From Saccharum officinarum (lineage: Eukaryota > Streptophyta > Magnoliopsida > Poales > Poaceae), in NCBI GenBank assembly GCA_020631735.1, contig CM036209.1, positions 8,779,451 through 8,843,450 on the forward strand: a stretch of DNA of 64,000 nucleotides. Direction: 5' to 3'. Made by a program: the position numbers and the translations under genes. Below are positions 33,515 to 45,837 of the stretch, one piece after another (position 1 is the first letter of the stretch; each line of letters starts with the position of its first letter). The notes below the pieces were generated by a model. The model searched no databases, was not told the origin of the DNA, and was given only the letters and a program-made list of their open reading frames with translations.

Positions 33515-35498
33515 TGTTCGTGTCACATGTTGGCTGTAGCTTATGTGTGGAGCGCCGATCTTCGCGTTCATGTGATCATCCGCGTCCTGATTGTCTTAGG
33601 ACGAGTTAAATTTTGACGACCACGTTCTGATTTATTTAGGACGAGTCAAATTTTGGTGACCGCATCTTGATTGACTTAGGACGAGTCGATCCGAGTAATC
33701 GCATAGTCTAGATAGGACCACGGAATAACCGACCTTGAGTGCATCGAGCACTCGTATATAGGTGATCGTATGACTGTCTTCCTTAAATCTCACGCGCTAG
33801 TAGAGCAAGTCGACCGTCTTTTTCCGAGGTAATCTATTACGGGCTTGACATACATTTAGCATAAAAAGCTAAGTGCCGTACTATGCGACAAGATAGGACT
33901 ATGTCGCAGGATGTGAGGCGTCTGATAAACATAGACGGCGTATCCAATTTTTATAGAGATACATACCAGCATGATTAGCTAATGATTCTCTGAACAGTGA
34001 CTAGTAAATAGTCGGAGATGTAGACCCCGGTTGTCGATGGCTTGGAAGCCGACTCGAAGAACCTGGTCAAGCCCAAGTTGATGATGTGAGCTGCATCGTG
34101 CTGGCGACGATGGTCACGTCAATCGACGACGGCTAGAGCCATTGTATGCCGATAACGAGGGCCGGAGCCATTGTATGCCGAGGGCCAAGTGGAGGAGTCA
34201 GCGTGCTGCGATATCCAAGTAGATTAGTCGACATACGGTATTCGAATAATCGGATGTGACTCGAACATCCCGAGTGTAGCTTGCTAGTTGCCTTGATGTA
34301 GTCGAACGCCTCACTTGCTGGCACATGTATAATATTTGAAGATATATAAATATTAAAGAATATTTAGAAAAATGTGAAAGCTTAGCTTGATTTATGGCCG
34401 ATTGAGGAGTCATCGTGCTGAGGAGTGATAAGCCCCCAAGCGTCAGCCAGCATGTCGCGGAGACGTAGTCGGTTGCGGTAGCCAAGCAGTCGGTTGTTGA
34501 TGAAGCGACCCAGTTGGCAATACTCCCCGGGTAGATTTTTGATCGAGCTGAGTAGTTACCGAGTAATTCTTGGTTGTCTAGTACCCGTTCCCGACTAAGC
34601 ATGTCGAGTCCGAGTAGTCGGAAGGAGCGTCTGAACTGTGAGTCCTCCGCCATCAAGCCCAAGTAGTCGGAAGGTGCGTCTCAAGTGTCAGACTACTGGG
34701 TCAGCTTTTCCGCCATCGAGCCCGGATGACGAGCTTTGTACGGATGCCGCGCCTAGTACTGAATACGGGAGTCGGGACGTCGTAGGTGCATGCGTGCCGA
34801 AGTAATCACGTTGGCTTGTACGGGTAGTCCGGACTCTTGCCTGATGGCTGATATATAGAAACACACCCGGGAGGCCGGGACGTGTACGTCTTAGACTTGG
34901 ACTGCTTGTACGGCTTTGTAAATCGTACGGAGTCCTTATTTGCTTGTGGTCGACTTGATGTTGTAGTCGTCGTTCTTGAACCCGGTCGTTGACAAGGTTC
35001 ATCGAAGTCGTGGTGGATATGCAGATCATCAGCGAATCAGAAACGACTATTATGTGCTCTGGTGCTTCTCCCATGCATGACGTGAACTGGGCCATCTGAT
35101 CGTGTGCACCTTTCTTGCTGAACGTCTGCATGCTTTTGCTTGATCATCGAACTCAAGTCCTTGTTGACTCCGACTCAACTCCATGCCGAACGGGAGACGT
35201 CTCGTTGAACAGGAATCCACTGCGCCTAGTTGACGAATTTGTCTAACTCCTTCGTACGCGTGTCGTGTATGCCGACGTAGATGGAATCCAGAGCAGCGGC
35301 GGTCTGGTTGCGAGCTGCCTCCTGAACGCGCGGTGATGACGAGGTGTCCTGATGTCGGAGGGCGTGGCGACGTTGTCGGCGAGGGCAGAGAAAAGTTTGC
35401 CGCCTCGGGCCAATGATCTGCCGTGGTTGACGTAGATCTTGAGGTCCGTCCAGCTCTCGATTGCGAAGTCGTCGAAATTCCTTACCTGGCACGCCAGC
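33515..35498 (-). other. Interior of the Gypsy-type derivative, right part
   Basis: Next to the primer site (minus). Only short frames such as 35492-35226, with no recognised gag or pol domain. Confidence 0.4.
35482..35498 (-). other. Primer binding site of the Gypsy-type derivative
   Basis: Minus strand gctggcgtgccaggtaag directly after the LTR end. Confidence 0.6.
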
Positions 35499-35942
35499 TG
35501 TCAGTGTTTGATGACCGGTAACTCGTCACGGGGTTACCCGGGACGATTGTTTGGGGGGCATCAGCATATATATGCAGAACTCGACAGTAAACATAGAGAC
35601 AATGATTTATACGAACTCGACGATAAACGCATAGACAATAATTTATACTGGTTCGGTCTGCCGGAATAGCGTCGGCGTCCCTACGTCCAGTTTGGGGTGA
35701 ATAGTATATTGCGCCCTGCCCTTTAGGGTTTAGACCGTGAGGTCTGTTCCTATTGTTCTGCCGATCTAGGGAGCCTTGCCCTCCTTTATATAGTCCAGGA
35801 GGGAAGAGTCCTAGTCGGTTATAACGTAGAAGTGCTAGTAGGATTACATGATAGCAATGTTACTAGAATTACATGGAGGAATCCTAGTCAGACTAGATCT
35901 TCTCCCTTTCTTACGGGGTATCCCGGGTACTATGTACCGACA
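35499..35942 (-). repeat. 5' LTR of the Gypsy-type derivative
   Basis: 444 bp; longer than its partner because a 36-bp segment (gaactcgac...tttatac) is tandemly duplicated near 35575-35650. Confidence 0.9.
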
Positions 35943-35947
35943 ATGTC

Positions 35948-36980
35948 CCTTGGTTGTGTAGTATGTACTCTGGTCGATGGAGCAGGTGGATTCTAGACCG
36001 GAAGCGAGCGTTACCTTTGAACCCCCGAAGGCGCAAAGACAGGTAGCTTGGATCACCGCTGCGTAGAGCATGGCAGATTCTTCTAACTTTCTTAAAGAGT
36101 CAAAGCATCCCAAGTTTGCTTGAGACTTTTGCCCACAATGGCTATGACGTATTTGTGCAACTACATTTATTGCTTAATGCCACCTCTTTAGTACATTGTA
36201 GATGCACTCAGGAACGGACAAGATAATAAAATGGTGGACATGACCGAAACACGTGACTTTTTTCTCTTCCTGTGTCCTGTGAAATTCCTGTGTAAATTCT
36301 ATGAAATTCCTGTGTTCTAAACATGTCCTAATTAGAGTAATAGTGAAAGATCTTGAAGGCCAAAAGGGGCAAATGCCCCCTCCCTGTGCAGTGAAAATGT
36401 GAAGCAGGGTTTCTGCTGTTGATTGCTTGTTTGGTCGCTGTTTTGGGGGAAACGGTAGCGCAGACCATAGAAACGTTTTATGTGTCATTTGTGAATGTTT
36501 GTACGAATTTATATTCTGAGGTGATAATGTTTGAACAGGTGGTGCGCTTTGGATCATTCTTAGCTCACGTTTTGGCATCACCGTTTCGAGGCAAGTAAAC
36601 ATAGCAATGATTTGCTACAGCTTGACATGTTATTTAAATCAAGATAATATATCTAGGTATGAATTCACTTATCCTTTAAAGTAAATTACATATGATCTTC
36701 ATGTTGAATCTTTTGTTATTTGTTTATCATCATGAGGTAAGTGATATGTTTTATTACTGTAAACGTGCATGACATATGTCGTAACAATTTGTCTGTCATC
36801 GGAAGGTAAGTGATATGTTTTATGGTTGTGGATGTATGTGACATATATGGTAAGTATTATTGCAGTTGCATCATATTATTGCACCATGTGCATTCATGAC
36901 ATGAGCATTTGCATCAAGCCAGGTCGATAAGAAAGTCATATAATTATTTCAGATGCTCTTGAGCCTGGTCGGTGAGAAAG
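35948..36980. other. Unassigned sequence with a 68-bp direct repeat
   Basis: No gene recognised. Two neighbouring copies of a unit with ggtaagtgatatgtttta lie at about 36719-36852. Confidence 0.45.
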
Positions 36981-37361
36981 TTAGGCCTTATTTAGTTCAG
37001 GCCCGAATATGCATTTGTATAGTATTTGGGCTACTTTTTTGCATTTTGGAACTAAACAGGCTTGCCAAAGTTTGGTCCAAATTCTGGCCTTTTGGATGGC
37101 CCAAATTCGGCCCCAGGTCAGTGGACGACATATGCTCCCGTCAACCCCATCCTCTCTCGCTTATCCATTCCATCCACTCATCAGCCGCACTCCCAACCCT
37201 AGAGCCGGCTCCCTCTCCCCCTGCGCCGCTCTCCCTCTCCCCCGCCACTCCTCTCCCCGCCTTCGCTCGAACACACCCTTACAGCGCCAGATCCACACCC
37301 TTGTTGGTCGGTTCCACCGCGTCTGGTACCGGATCCACCGTGGTTGACCCCGTCGCCGGCG

Positions 37362-39052
37362 ATGGACGGCTTCAATGGCGAAGGGAACGGCTCGGAGTTC
37401 AACGTCGGTGGATCCGACAACGGCTCGGATTTCAATGTCGACGGATCTGGCAACCCCGCGGGCTTCAACATCGGCGAATATAGCAATGCTTCGGGGTATG
37501 ACTTCGGCAACGTCTTCGACTACGACGACGCCCGCCGCACAAGGAACTTGTTCTCCCTGGCGCCGCCGGGCTTCGGATCTGGTGCCTACAACCCCTACAC
37601 CTCCGTGCCGCATCCGTACTCGTCCTCGACCATCCCTACCCCAAGCCAGCTGGGTATGTCTGGCCTTAACCTCAATGCAAGCTCCGGTTGGCCGCACATC
37701 AACGACTACGAAGGCATCCTTCGCTCCGGCGACCAAGCGGGAGGAGTCAGCAGCAGCCGGGGCGCCCCTCCCGTCCGCGTGGCTTCCGGCAAAGGTGGTG
37801 TGGCCGTGGCTCCCTTGCCTTCTCAGCGCCGACCAACATCCAGGGTGCGCGGTTCCTGTCGTCACGGTGCAGGTCAACCACTGCACACTGACAACAACCC
37901 TCCAGTCCCCGTATATTTCGCTTCACATTATTCCCTCCAAGTTTTGCCCTTGTGTACCCTTACATTATTCCCTGGTGTGTTGCTTGCTTCGTTTTGTCAT
38001 GCTTACTGTCATACGAGTTCATGCATTGCTTGTTGATTACATTGCTTGTTCATGCATTACTTGTTCATTACAATGTTCACAGAATGACCTAACTAGGGCC
38101 AAGTGGACCAAAGAGGATACTAAGAAGTTTTGTGAGATTTACTGCACCCAAATTGATTTGGGTAACTGCAAGAATGGCAACATGAGCAAGTAGGGCTAGA
38201 AAGATGTCCAGGAAAGGTTTCTAGCCGCGACTGGTAAGTTTCATGACAGTGAGCAGTTCAGCCATAAGTATAGACAGTTGAAACAGCTTTAGCTTTTCAT
38301 CGAGGGTCTTCGGCACAAGGCCATAGGCATGGGACAAAGAGAAGATGGCTCTGTGGTTGCTTCTGACAAGTGGTGGGAGGACCGTTGCAAGGTTCATCAG
38401 CTTTCAACACCTCTATTAGCGTCTGACTGTATGTGGGTTGTTCTTTGCACTGCAGGGGAAGCAAGAGTGGTTGGATCTGAAGAATGGATGGCCAGAATAC
38501 ATTGATGAACTCGACCGCATGTTCTCTGGAGTTGCAATGATGGGAGAAACCTCATTTGTTCCTGGGTGAACCGCCAACTTAACTTCATTAGTAGCGACGA
38601 AGAAGAAGAAGAAGATGCTGACTTTGGGACCCCTCAGAGTTGTGCGACCCCAGTCAGCAGTGGTAGCAAGTGGACCGCCAGCACACCCGCAACACTCAAC
38701 AAGTCCTAGCAAGAAGACCAAGAGCGCAGCTATTTGGAACATGAATAACAACATGACCAGGTTCAACTCCAGTTATGATCATAGGACAGAAGTGATGCAA
38801 AACATCTGGATGGATAAGAAGAACTCTGTTGAACATGAACTCAACATCAAGAAACAACAACAGGACATTAGGAAACAAGAACAAAAACTTATTGCAGATT
38901 CAGCTATAGAGCTTGGGGTGCACCTGATGGAAGAAGGTCTCTGGCTTGGTGTGGTCAATATTTGCAAAGATGACGATGCGAGGAATATCTTCCTATGCAC
39001 ACCTGTTCAAGCAAGGCTTCAAATGATTAAGAGATATGCCGCTATGGTCTAA
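37362..39052 (+). pseudogene. Harbinger ORF1: Myb/SANT-like DNA-binding protein, several stops
   Basis: ORF1 proteins of this superfamily bind DNA and help import the transposase. ATG 37362 starts a Gly/Asn/Asp-rich N-terminal region to about 37870; a likely intron (about 37873-38082, acceptor gttcacag) leads to the SANT-like segment RAKWTKEDTKKFCEIYC, which then meets TAG codons at 38191-38193 and just beyond (K-stop-G-stop-KDV, both explicable by single transitions). Further segments follow: KWWEDRC, a second intron with acceptor gcactgcag near 38454, and a C-terminal coiled-coil region ending at TAA or TAG near 39052 (MIKRYAAMV). The order matches ORF1; it is no longer translatable. Confidence 0.75.
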
Positions 39053-39340
39053 AACCAGACCCTTCCATCCATGCATTTTACCTACATGTGACTGTAGTTG
39101 GCATGATGCCCTGTTTCTTTTGTGTGTGCTTGTCATGACTCATATTTGAACTATGTCTTTAAGTTGGAGGTTGTGATGATGAACTTGTCATGAACTATGT
39201 CATTAAGCCCTTAATTTCAAGCATGGTTGTTGAATTAAGTTGTGATGCTTATTATTTATTATACTGATTGGTTGTGTGATAACTGTGGGTACCAAAATCA
39301 ATTTTACTTATTGTCTCTATGTTGTATTGCAATGGGCAGG

Positions 39341-40611
39341 AAGTTCCTGCTCAAGTTGATGCTCAAGTGGACGAGGAGGACGAGGAGGACGCCTGTTGGG
39401 AAGAATTTTGGAGAATGCTGGTAGAAGACGATGATGAAGCACCATTTATCTACGGTACGTATGACTATGCTATGCATCTGGACAAGTATTGCAATAGAGG
39501 ACCGTATAGGACGCCACCATTGACTAGGGAGCATTGGGTACAAAACAAGCTTGCCAATGAAACATCCTGCTACAACATGTTTAGGATGACTCCCCAAATG
39601 TTTTATAGCCTGCATGATTTGTTGACATCAGAGTATGGCCTCACATCATCAAACAAGTCTACCTCTATTGAGGCTCTAGCAATCTTCCTTTGGATATGTG
39701 GGGCACCACAATCAGTTAGGCAAGCAGAGGACAGATTTGTGAGATCACTAGGCACTGTGCATAACCTTTTTTACAAAGTCCTCAATTGTATGGTAGACCT
39801 ATCTGCCGACATCATTAAACCTCGGGACCCAGATTTTACAACAATGCATCCCAGGCTGCAGAACAGTCGGTTCTACCCTGAATTCAAGGGTTGCATAGGG
39901 GCAATAGATGGCACTCACATTCCTGTGGTCGTGCCAAGTGATAAGTTTATGCAGAACATGTGTCAGAAGGGCAAGACAACCTAGAATGTCATGGCCGCTT
40001 GTGACTTTGATATGGTCTTTACTTTTGTCCTTGCTAGGTGGCCTGGATCGGTGCATGACATGAGAGTGTTTGATAATGCAATCACAAATTACAGAGACCA
40101 GTTCCCTAAGGTACCTAGAGGTACACACGTTGCTATTTCATTACTATTTTCTAAGTGAAGCATTGTAAACTTACAGGTACTGACTGCTATAGGGAAGTAC
40201 TACCTGGTGGACTCGGGGTATGCAAACCGCCCCGGGTTTCTGTCTCCTTACCAGCAGACCAAGTATCACATCCAAGACTTTTAAAACACCCCCAAACCAC
40301 AAGGTATGAAGGAGATGTTCAACTTTGCACATTTATCTCTTAGAAATGTGATCGAAAGGGCCTTTGGAGTGTTGAAAATGAAGTGGCGCATATTATTGGA
40401 CATCCCGTGCTATCCAGCTGAAACACAGACACATATTATATATGCATGCATGGCGTTGCACAACTTCATCAGGATTAATGGTGACTTTGATAGTCACTTT
40501 GGTATAGTTGACAACAATATCAACTACGTGTCTGTTGAAGCCACTCAGGATCAGCCGGAAACAGAGCCAGCGCCAGAAAGTGCGGACATGGCAAGCATGA
40601 ATGCATTCTGA
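39341..40611 (+). pseudogene. Harbinger ORF2: DDE transposase, broken by two stops
   Basis: HARBI1/DDE_Tnp_4-type nuclease. Visible: an N-terminal helical region (FRMTPQMFYSLHDLL, about 39578), the first catalytic Asp in GAIDGTHIPV (about 39896), the second in WPGSVHDMRVF (about 40041), and the catalytic Glu in NVIERAFGVLKMKWR (about 40345), so the DDE triad survives in the DNA. A TAG at 39982-39984 replaces a Trp codon; a 55-nt intron (40121-40175, gtacac...cttacag) is likely; TAA at 40282-40284 is a second break. Ends with LHNFIR and an acidic tail, TGA near 40611. The exon before 39341 may join through the acceptor atgggcag. Confidence 0.85.
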
Positions 40612-41014
40612 GACATGCTTGCTCAACATTTGTTTAATAGGTCTTGAATAATTCGTGATTGAGGAAATATAATTGTTTATGTACTTTTCTGAAGATCTGT
40701 AACAATTTTCGATGGATTTGAATTTGTAGCAATTTTCGGTGGACTTGAGAATATTTTTCTTTCAGTTTTTTTTAAAAACTGCAATAAAGTGTGTACAGAT
40801 TAGAGTTGTTCATGCGTTTTTGCATGACAACATGCATGGGAGCATGCATAATTGCATGTACAAATGGGGGCATTAATGATGGTAAACAGTGAATGCAAAG
40901 TTTGGAGATGCAAAAATTGGGGCATGCAGAATTGCTGACAAACACTACCAACTTTGGGCAAACAGTGAATGCAAAGTTTGGAGATGCAAAATTTGGGAAC
41001 TAAACAAGACCTTA

Positions 41015-41608
41015 TTTGATTTGAGGACTCAAGTACAGGGCTGTGCTGATGCTCTAATAGAGCAGCATGCCAATCACGCGCTATGCCAGCGCCTGGGACT
41101 TATGAAGGACGACCTCACCTCACTCGGTCACTCCAGAGCAAGCGATCAAGGAGCTTGTTGCCAGTTCAGCCTCTCACAGCTCTGTTCCGTCTTGACGATG
41201 ACGAGGCAAGCAATGCAGATTGCAGACCACGCACTCCTTCAGCTGGGCTGGGCGGACAGCAAACCTGTGGCCGATCCTCTGGACGTTTGCGTTGTCCGTT
41301 GGGGACGTTGCAGGCAAGGCAATGGATGGACCCCCGCTGCTGCCTCGTAGTTGGGCTTGGGGAAGGACTTGATGCAGAGGGGAAAAAATGTAATCAAGCA
41401 AAGGTAAGTTACCATTTTACCCTTATTAAGATTTTTTTATAAAATAAAAATAATACTAGCATCGGTCCTATCTTTTTAGCGCCTTCCCTACCAATTTGAT
41501 ACCTTTACTTTTTATTTAGTATATCTTTTATTTTTCTACCGTCTAATTCCTCCTGATAAGTGTGGTTGTGTTTTTTCGACCACCCCAAAACTTGTAAAGT
41601 TATTTATC
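41015..41608. other. Unassigned sequence
   Basis: An ORF of 153 codons ends at 41350, but it begins inside the Harbinger end and matches nothing recognised. Confidence 0.35.
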
Positions 41609-43155
41609 TATATCTATACCTAATACTGAATTGGCAAAATTTCTGACACTAATAATTTTTCGTCCAACTTAGCATAGAGTGGCTCGGTCTCGGTATCAGC
41701 TCTGAAAAAAAAGAACCACCGATGGGCAGGACCCAACTCAACTCACGGGCGGCAATACAAAATAGAATCAAACTAGGGCACAAGTTCTATCAAACAAAGG
41801 CTACTTTTTATATAAAAGGAAAAGGTAAAGAATAAGATAATACTAAGAAATAAGTTTTAATGTGTTACAAATTCCTTCTGAATACAACTGCGTTCATCTT
41901 CTATATTAATAGCGCACGATATAGGATTTAAAAAAAAGAAAAACACATTGTGTCACCTGGGGTACTAGATTTGATCGCAGCCATCCGCTCCAAAAACCAA
42001 ATAAATAGACAGTAAGACATGTAGTCTAGATAAATTAGCTTCGATATCATTTTTCTTTTTCACTAGCGAGGAAATAGAATAGAAGCAAAAAGGTTATGGT
42101 GAGGAAGCGAACTAAAAATTAGTAGGAAATGACTCAACCATTTCCACTGCACCATGTAGTTAACGCAATCGATCCCATTTGTATTGGGTTGAAGGGATAA
42201 ATAGGAATGTGATGAATGGTGGATTCAATGTTGTTAGCTACTATTTAGTGAGACCCACATGTCAATCTCTTTTTATATAAAAAATCCTCCCACTCCCCCT
42301 AGGTCGAGCAACATTGTTCCCCATCTCTTTCGCGTTTTTTCTTTCCTTTCGTCACCCTCATCTTCTTCTTCTCCCCATGCCGCTGTGCGCTCGTGGCCCC
42401 TCAGTCCTCATTGACCACCCCCTCTGCCCAGCGCCGCCCGCCGGAGATGGCCCCACGCGTGCCTTAGGCCGCCCACTCGCCACACTATGACGTCCACCGC
42501 TACTGCTCCTTCACCTGCTGCGCCACTTCTGCTCCTCCCGCTGCACGGCTTCTGCTCCATCCGACGCCATCGATGACTCGTCCTCTGCCATTGCTGCTCC
42601 GCCAGCACGAGCAAACGGTCGGATCTCACCGGATGGAGCCCGACCTCGCCCATTGCTCTGCTTTGCCTAACCGGCCGCACGCCGCTAGTGTGCCAGCCCG
42701 CCTGCTGTTAGGAGAGAAGAAAGGCGCCAGAAAAGAGGAAGAAGAATAACGTCGAGGAGAGAGAGAAAAGAGCGCACCCATTGGCTCCCCTACCCAGTCT
42801 GTGTGCCCTTGTGTGCCCATTATCCAAAAAAAATCAGCGCCTTACCTATACCCTTATCTGATCGACAATGGCGGCCATCAAGCCTCTGACCCTAGCCTTG
42901 GCAGGTGAGGGGCTCTTCGGCTCTGGTACACCAGTGTTGCATCCACGAAATAAAGACCCGTCCTCATGCAGTTTACCTTAGTAGCACCTTTAATGCCCTT
43001 CGCCTCCACCTAATTAATAAAGTCAACTGGCGTTGCTGTTGTCCCTGCCTACCCTAGGACGAGCTCGAGGCCACCGCCGCCGAATGTAGACACTGAGAGG
43101 GACAAAAGTTAGAAATCGATAACGACCCGTTGCAATGCACGGGCACTTTTACTAG
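41609..43155 (+). mobile_element. Helitron candidate with GC-rich gene-like fragment
   Basis: The 3' end is good: a cccgt/acggg stem-loop (43126-43143), then cacttttactag, then T. The proposed 5' start, tctatatctatacctaatac, is of the usual TC type but is not unique. The interior has a GC-rich segment (42360-42930) that could be captured exon material. No Rep/helicase. Confidence 0.5.
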
Positions 43156-43252
43156 TATTGCTAAAATAAATCAAAACTAAAAGCCAACAGTGTGCTTTTC
43201 TGTAGCTCTTTTTTGGGTGTGCATCTCTCTTTATCTACTAGAACCACAAGCG

Positions 43253-43394
43253 TGAAGGAGCTGCTCGTAGAGCAGGCGGTCAAAGCCTCATGGTGGGTGC
43301 TAGCTGGCCAGGGCTCGAGCCCTAGTTCCTACATTAAGCCTCCAAAGTAGGCCGGGTCAAGTGACCTTTCCCTAAAAATAAAAAAAATAAAAAA
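43253..43394 (+). mobile_element. tRNA-derived SINE with 11-bp TSD
   Basis: A 142-bp insert with a tRNA-like head (cgtagagcaggcgg, then ggctcgagccct as a B-box-like motif), a pyrimidine-rich middle and an A-rich tail (aaaataaaaaaaataaaa). Flanked by the identical 11-mer aaccacaagcg at 43242-43252 and 43395-43405. Confidence 0.75.
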
Positions 43395-43405
43395 AACCAC
43401 AAGCG

Positions 43406-44792
43406 CGGCGTTGCCGCGCTCCTTTGGATCTGACCAGTGCGATTGTCATGGTCCTTGTTGAATTGTTGGATGATGAGTCATCAGGCTCCCATCATTGCCT
43501 GGAGGAAGGACTGTAGGGAAATTGCTCATTGAGTAGCATTGCAAGGTCTAATGCAACAGTGTCCTAGAGCTTGATAGTCGCAGAAGACCGAATGAGTGAT
43601 GGTGGTTTCGGGGGGAAAGATGCTAGAGGTGAATCAGTTACCATTTTCATATAATATAAATAATACTTAAACTGAAGTTGTTGGAAAAGGTGTAATATAT
43701 CCACTTCTGCATATTAGTTTTGAGGATTATATGTAGTTCTCTCCTAGCTACATTTGTCAGTATAATCAGCAAAAGCCAAGTGCCAGTGTAATCAGCACAA
43801 AGCCCATGTAAGAAATCATATATAAAAAACTTTGTTGGATAGCCCTCAGCAGCTACCAATTGTGGCCATATCATCTGTTGGAATCGACTTTGTTATATTA
43901 GAATATATGCCTTCTTTATGTTTTTTATAAGCAAGGGGAACACATAGCAACAAATAGTAAAGTCAAACTGTATTTACAGCTTTATTATGTACAACCATAT
44001 AGGTCATATTTTGAAGAATAAACTCAGTCAGTTGATATATTTGACAGTTTGTTTACATATTTATATTTTTTTATACTATTTTAGGATGAAGCAAAATCTG
44101 CAGTAGTGATACAGTTCTTTATTTTTCCAAAAATTATAGCAAATAGAACTCTGGAACATCTACAACATGGAGCCTTCACATGCATATACAGGAACATGCA
44201 TGGCTGCATGAAGGTCTCTTCACATCCACATCCAAGCAGGGAGTCACAATTGTAAAATTTGTCACAACCAGCTCAATGGTGAGGGGAGTTGCCTTTGAGA
44301 ATTCCTTGATGTAAACTTGTTTACAATGCCAAAATGAATTTTAGATAAACGTCAACAGAACCTAATAACTGGATACACAGAAAGAATCATTGGAGTCAGC
44401 TTCCAGTTTAATTGGATACACATTAATAAGATTAGTCTTACCAGTGGTCGACCTGGCCTTTAGGGCAAATCATTTGTAGCTGGATCTTTCCGGGTTGTAG
44501 CAGTAAGACCAACACCACTGCTTCCTATGGGGTGCACAGTGGCAAAGAACTTAGTAACTTCTATTGCTCATTACTTTTGCAATTGTTTACAAACTACATT
44601 CGCTAAGGAGATAGCCAGTCGGTCCCCTGCACCGCAGTTTTGAGTTTATTTGATACACAAAATGAAACACAAACTCTGTCTTTCAGTTTTTTTTATCTTT
44701 CAAAAAAAACATAAATTCCACTTTGACTCATATCTTACAGTGTGCAATACTATTTCTCTTAATCTGCACATCATGTTTACCATTTGTATACA
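43406..44792. other. Unassigned AT-rich sequence
   Basis: No gene or repeat family recognised. Confidence 0.4.
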
Positions 44793-45137
44793 AGACACTA
44801 CCTGAAATCGGCTCTATGCTGTATGCTGAGTGTCAAGTGATTTGCCGAGTGTTTTTTTCAGGCATTCGGCAAAGAAGCTTCTTTGCCACACTGGGCAATT
44901 TTTTTTGACACTTGGCAAAGAAGCTTCTTTGCCGAGTGTTATTTTTTTACACTAGGCAAAGAAGATCTTTGCCGAGTGTTTTTTTTGCACTCGGCAAACA
45001 CAAATTTCAAAGCACATTTTGAAGCAGTAAATTAATTCAAATGAAAAAGGTTTATACTACAAATTTGTATAACTTCTTAAGATCTACAAATTTTATTTTG
45101 GTCATTTCTTCATTCGACAAATTAATAGTAATGTTGT

Positions 45138-45203
45138 TCACAAAATCTACATCTCTCTCATAAATTTCATGAAACTACAAGGGAGATATATAAGATTTGT
45201 AAA
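45138..45203. repeat. Diverged hairpin of CACTA element B
   Basis: tcacaaaatctacatctctc and the near-inverse gagatatataagatttgt flank a short loop; homologous to 25125-25189. Confidence 0.65.
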
Positions 45204-45229
45204 CAATGTTAGAACCACCATGTCAGATG

Positions 45230-45770
45230 AACAAATGACCAAACAACCAAAATAAACTTTGTAAATCTTGAGAAGTTATAGAATTTTGTAGTTGGAAACT
45301 TTTTTATTTGAGTTCATCTTGTCATGCAAAACTATGTTTGAATTTCAAATTTTTAAAATTTGAATTTTTCAAACGACCTCGGATGGATGGAAAAACACCC
45401 AACATGAAAATTGTAGATCTCGAAAAGTTATGAAACTTTGTAGTTGACAACTTTTTCATTTGAGTTCATCTTGTCATGCAAAACTACGTTTGAATTTTAA
45501 AATTTTAAAATTTGAATTTTTCAAATGACCTCGGATGGAAAGGCACCCAAAATGAAAATTGTAGATCTCGAAAAGTTATGAAGCTTTGTAGTTGACAACT
45601 TTTAAATTTGAAATCATCTTGTCATGCAAAACTACGTTTGAATTTCTCAAATTTAAAATTCAAATTTTATAAACGACTTCGGATGGAGAAACTTCCTAAT
45701 AAAAGTTGTAGATCTCAAAAAGTCATAAAACTTTGTTGTTGACAACTTTTTGATTTGAATTCGTTTAGGG
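45230..45770 (-). repeat. Internal tandem repeats of CACTA element B
   Basis: Three to four diverged copies, the inverse of the repeats at 24567-25090 (aactttgtagttgacaac, atcttgtcatgcaaaactac). Confidence 0.8.
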
Positions 45771-45837
45771 CCTTAAACAAGCAATTTACACTCGATTTTG
45801 TATAATATGTGGGGACCAAAACAGAATCTAAACACAA

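Larger units (their letters stand above)
26739..35942 (-). mobile_element. Gypsy-type LTR retrotransposon derivative without recognisable genes (TSD ATGTC)
   Basis: Matching LTRs at 26739-27144 and 35499-35942, both flanked outside by ATGTC (26734-26738, 35943-35947). The orientation is minus: the right LTR is followed (minus strand) by ctggcgtgccaggtaagg, a primer site type I associate with grass Gypsy elements, and the TATA box (actatataaagg) reads that way. The LTRs differ at roughly one site in ten, so the insertion is old. The interior has only short, unrecognised ORFs, no protease, RT or integrase: a large retrotransposon derivative. A CACTA lies inside at 30188-33511. Confidence 0.85.
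36984..41011 (+). mobile_element. PIF/Harbinger DNA transposon with two genes (TSD TTA)
   Basis: Left terminus ggccttatttagttc, right terminus gaactaaacaagacc (its imperfect inverse), with TTA on both sides (36981-36983, 41012-41014), the known PIF/Harbinger target duplication. 4,028 bp. It carries a Myb/SANT-type ORF1 and a DDE transposase in the same direction, the family's two-gene layout. The right end has a repeated 32-bp subterminal motif (near 40886 and 40960). The GGCCTTGTTTAG ends suggest that related autonomous elements mobilised the MITEs at 17780, 22300 and 23065. Confidence 0.9.

Noticed and set aside
37375..38193. 272-codon frame overlapping Harbinger ORF1
   Set aside because: Its N-terminal part is an out-of-frame shadow; only the last exon-like part (from 38083) carries the SANT-like segment, joined here by an intron instead.
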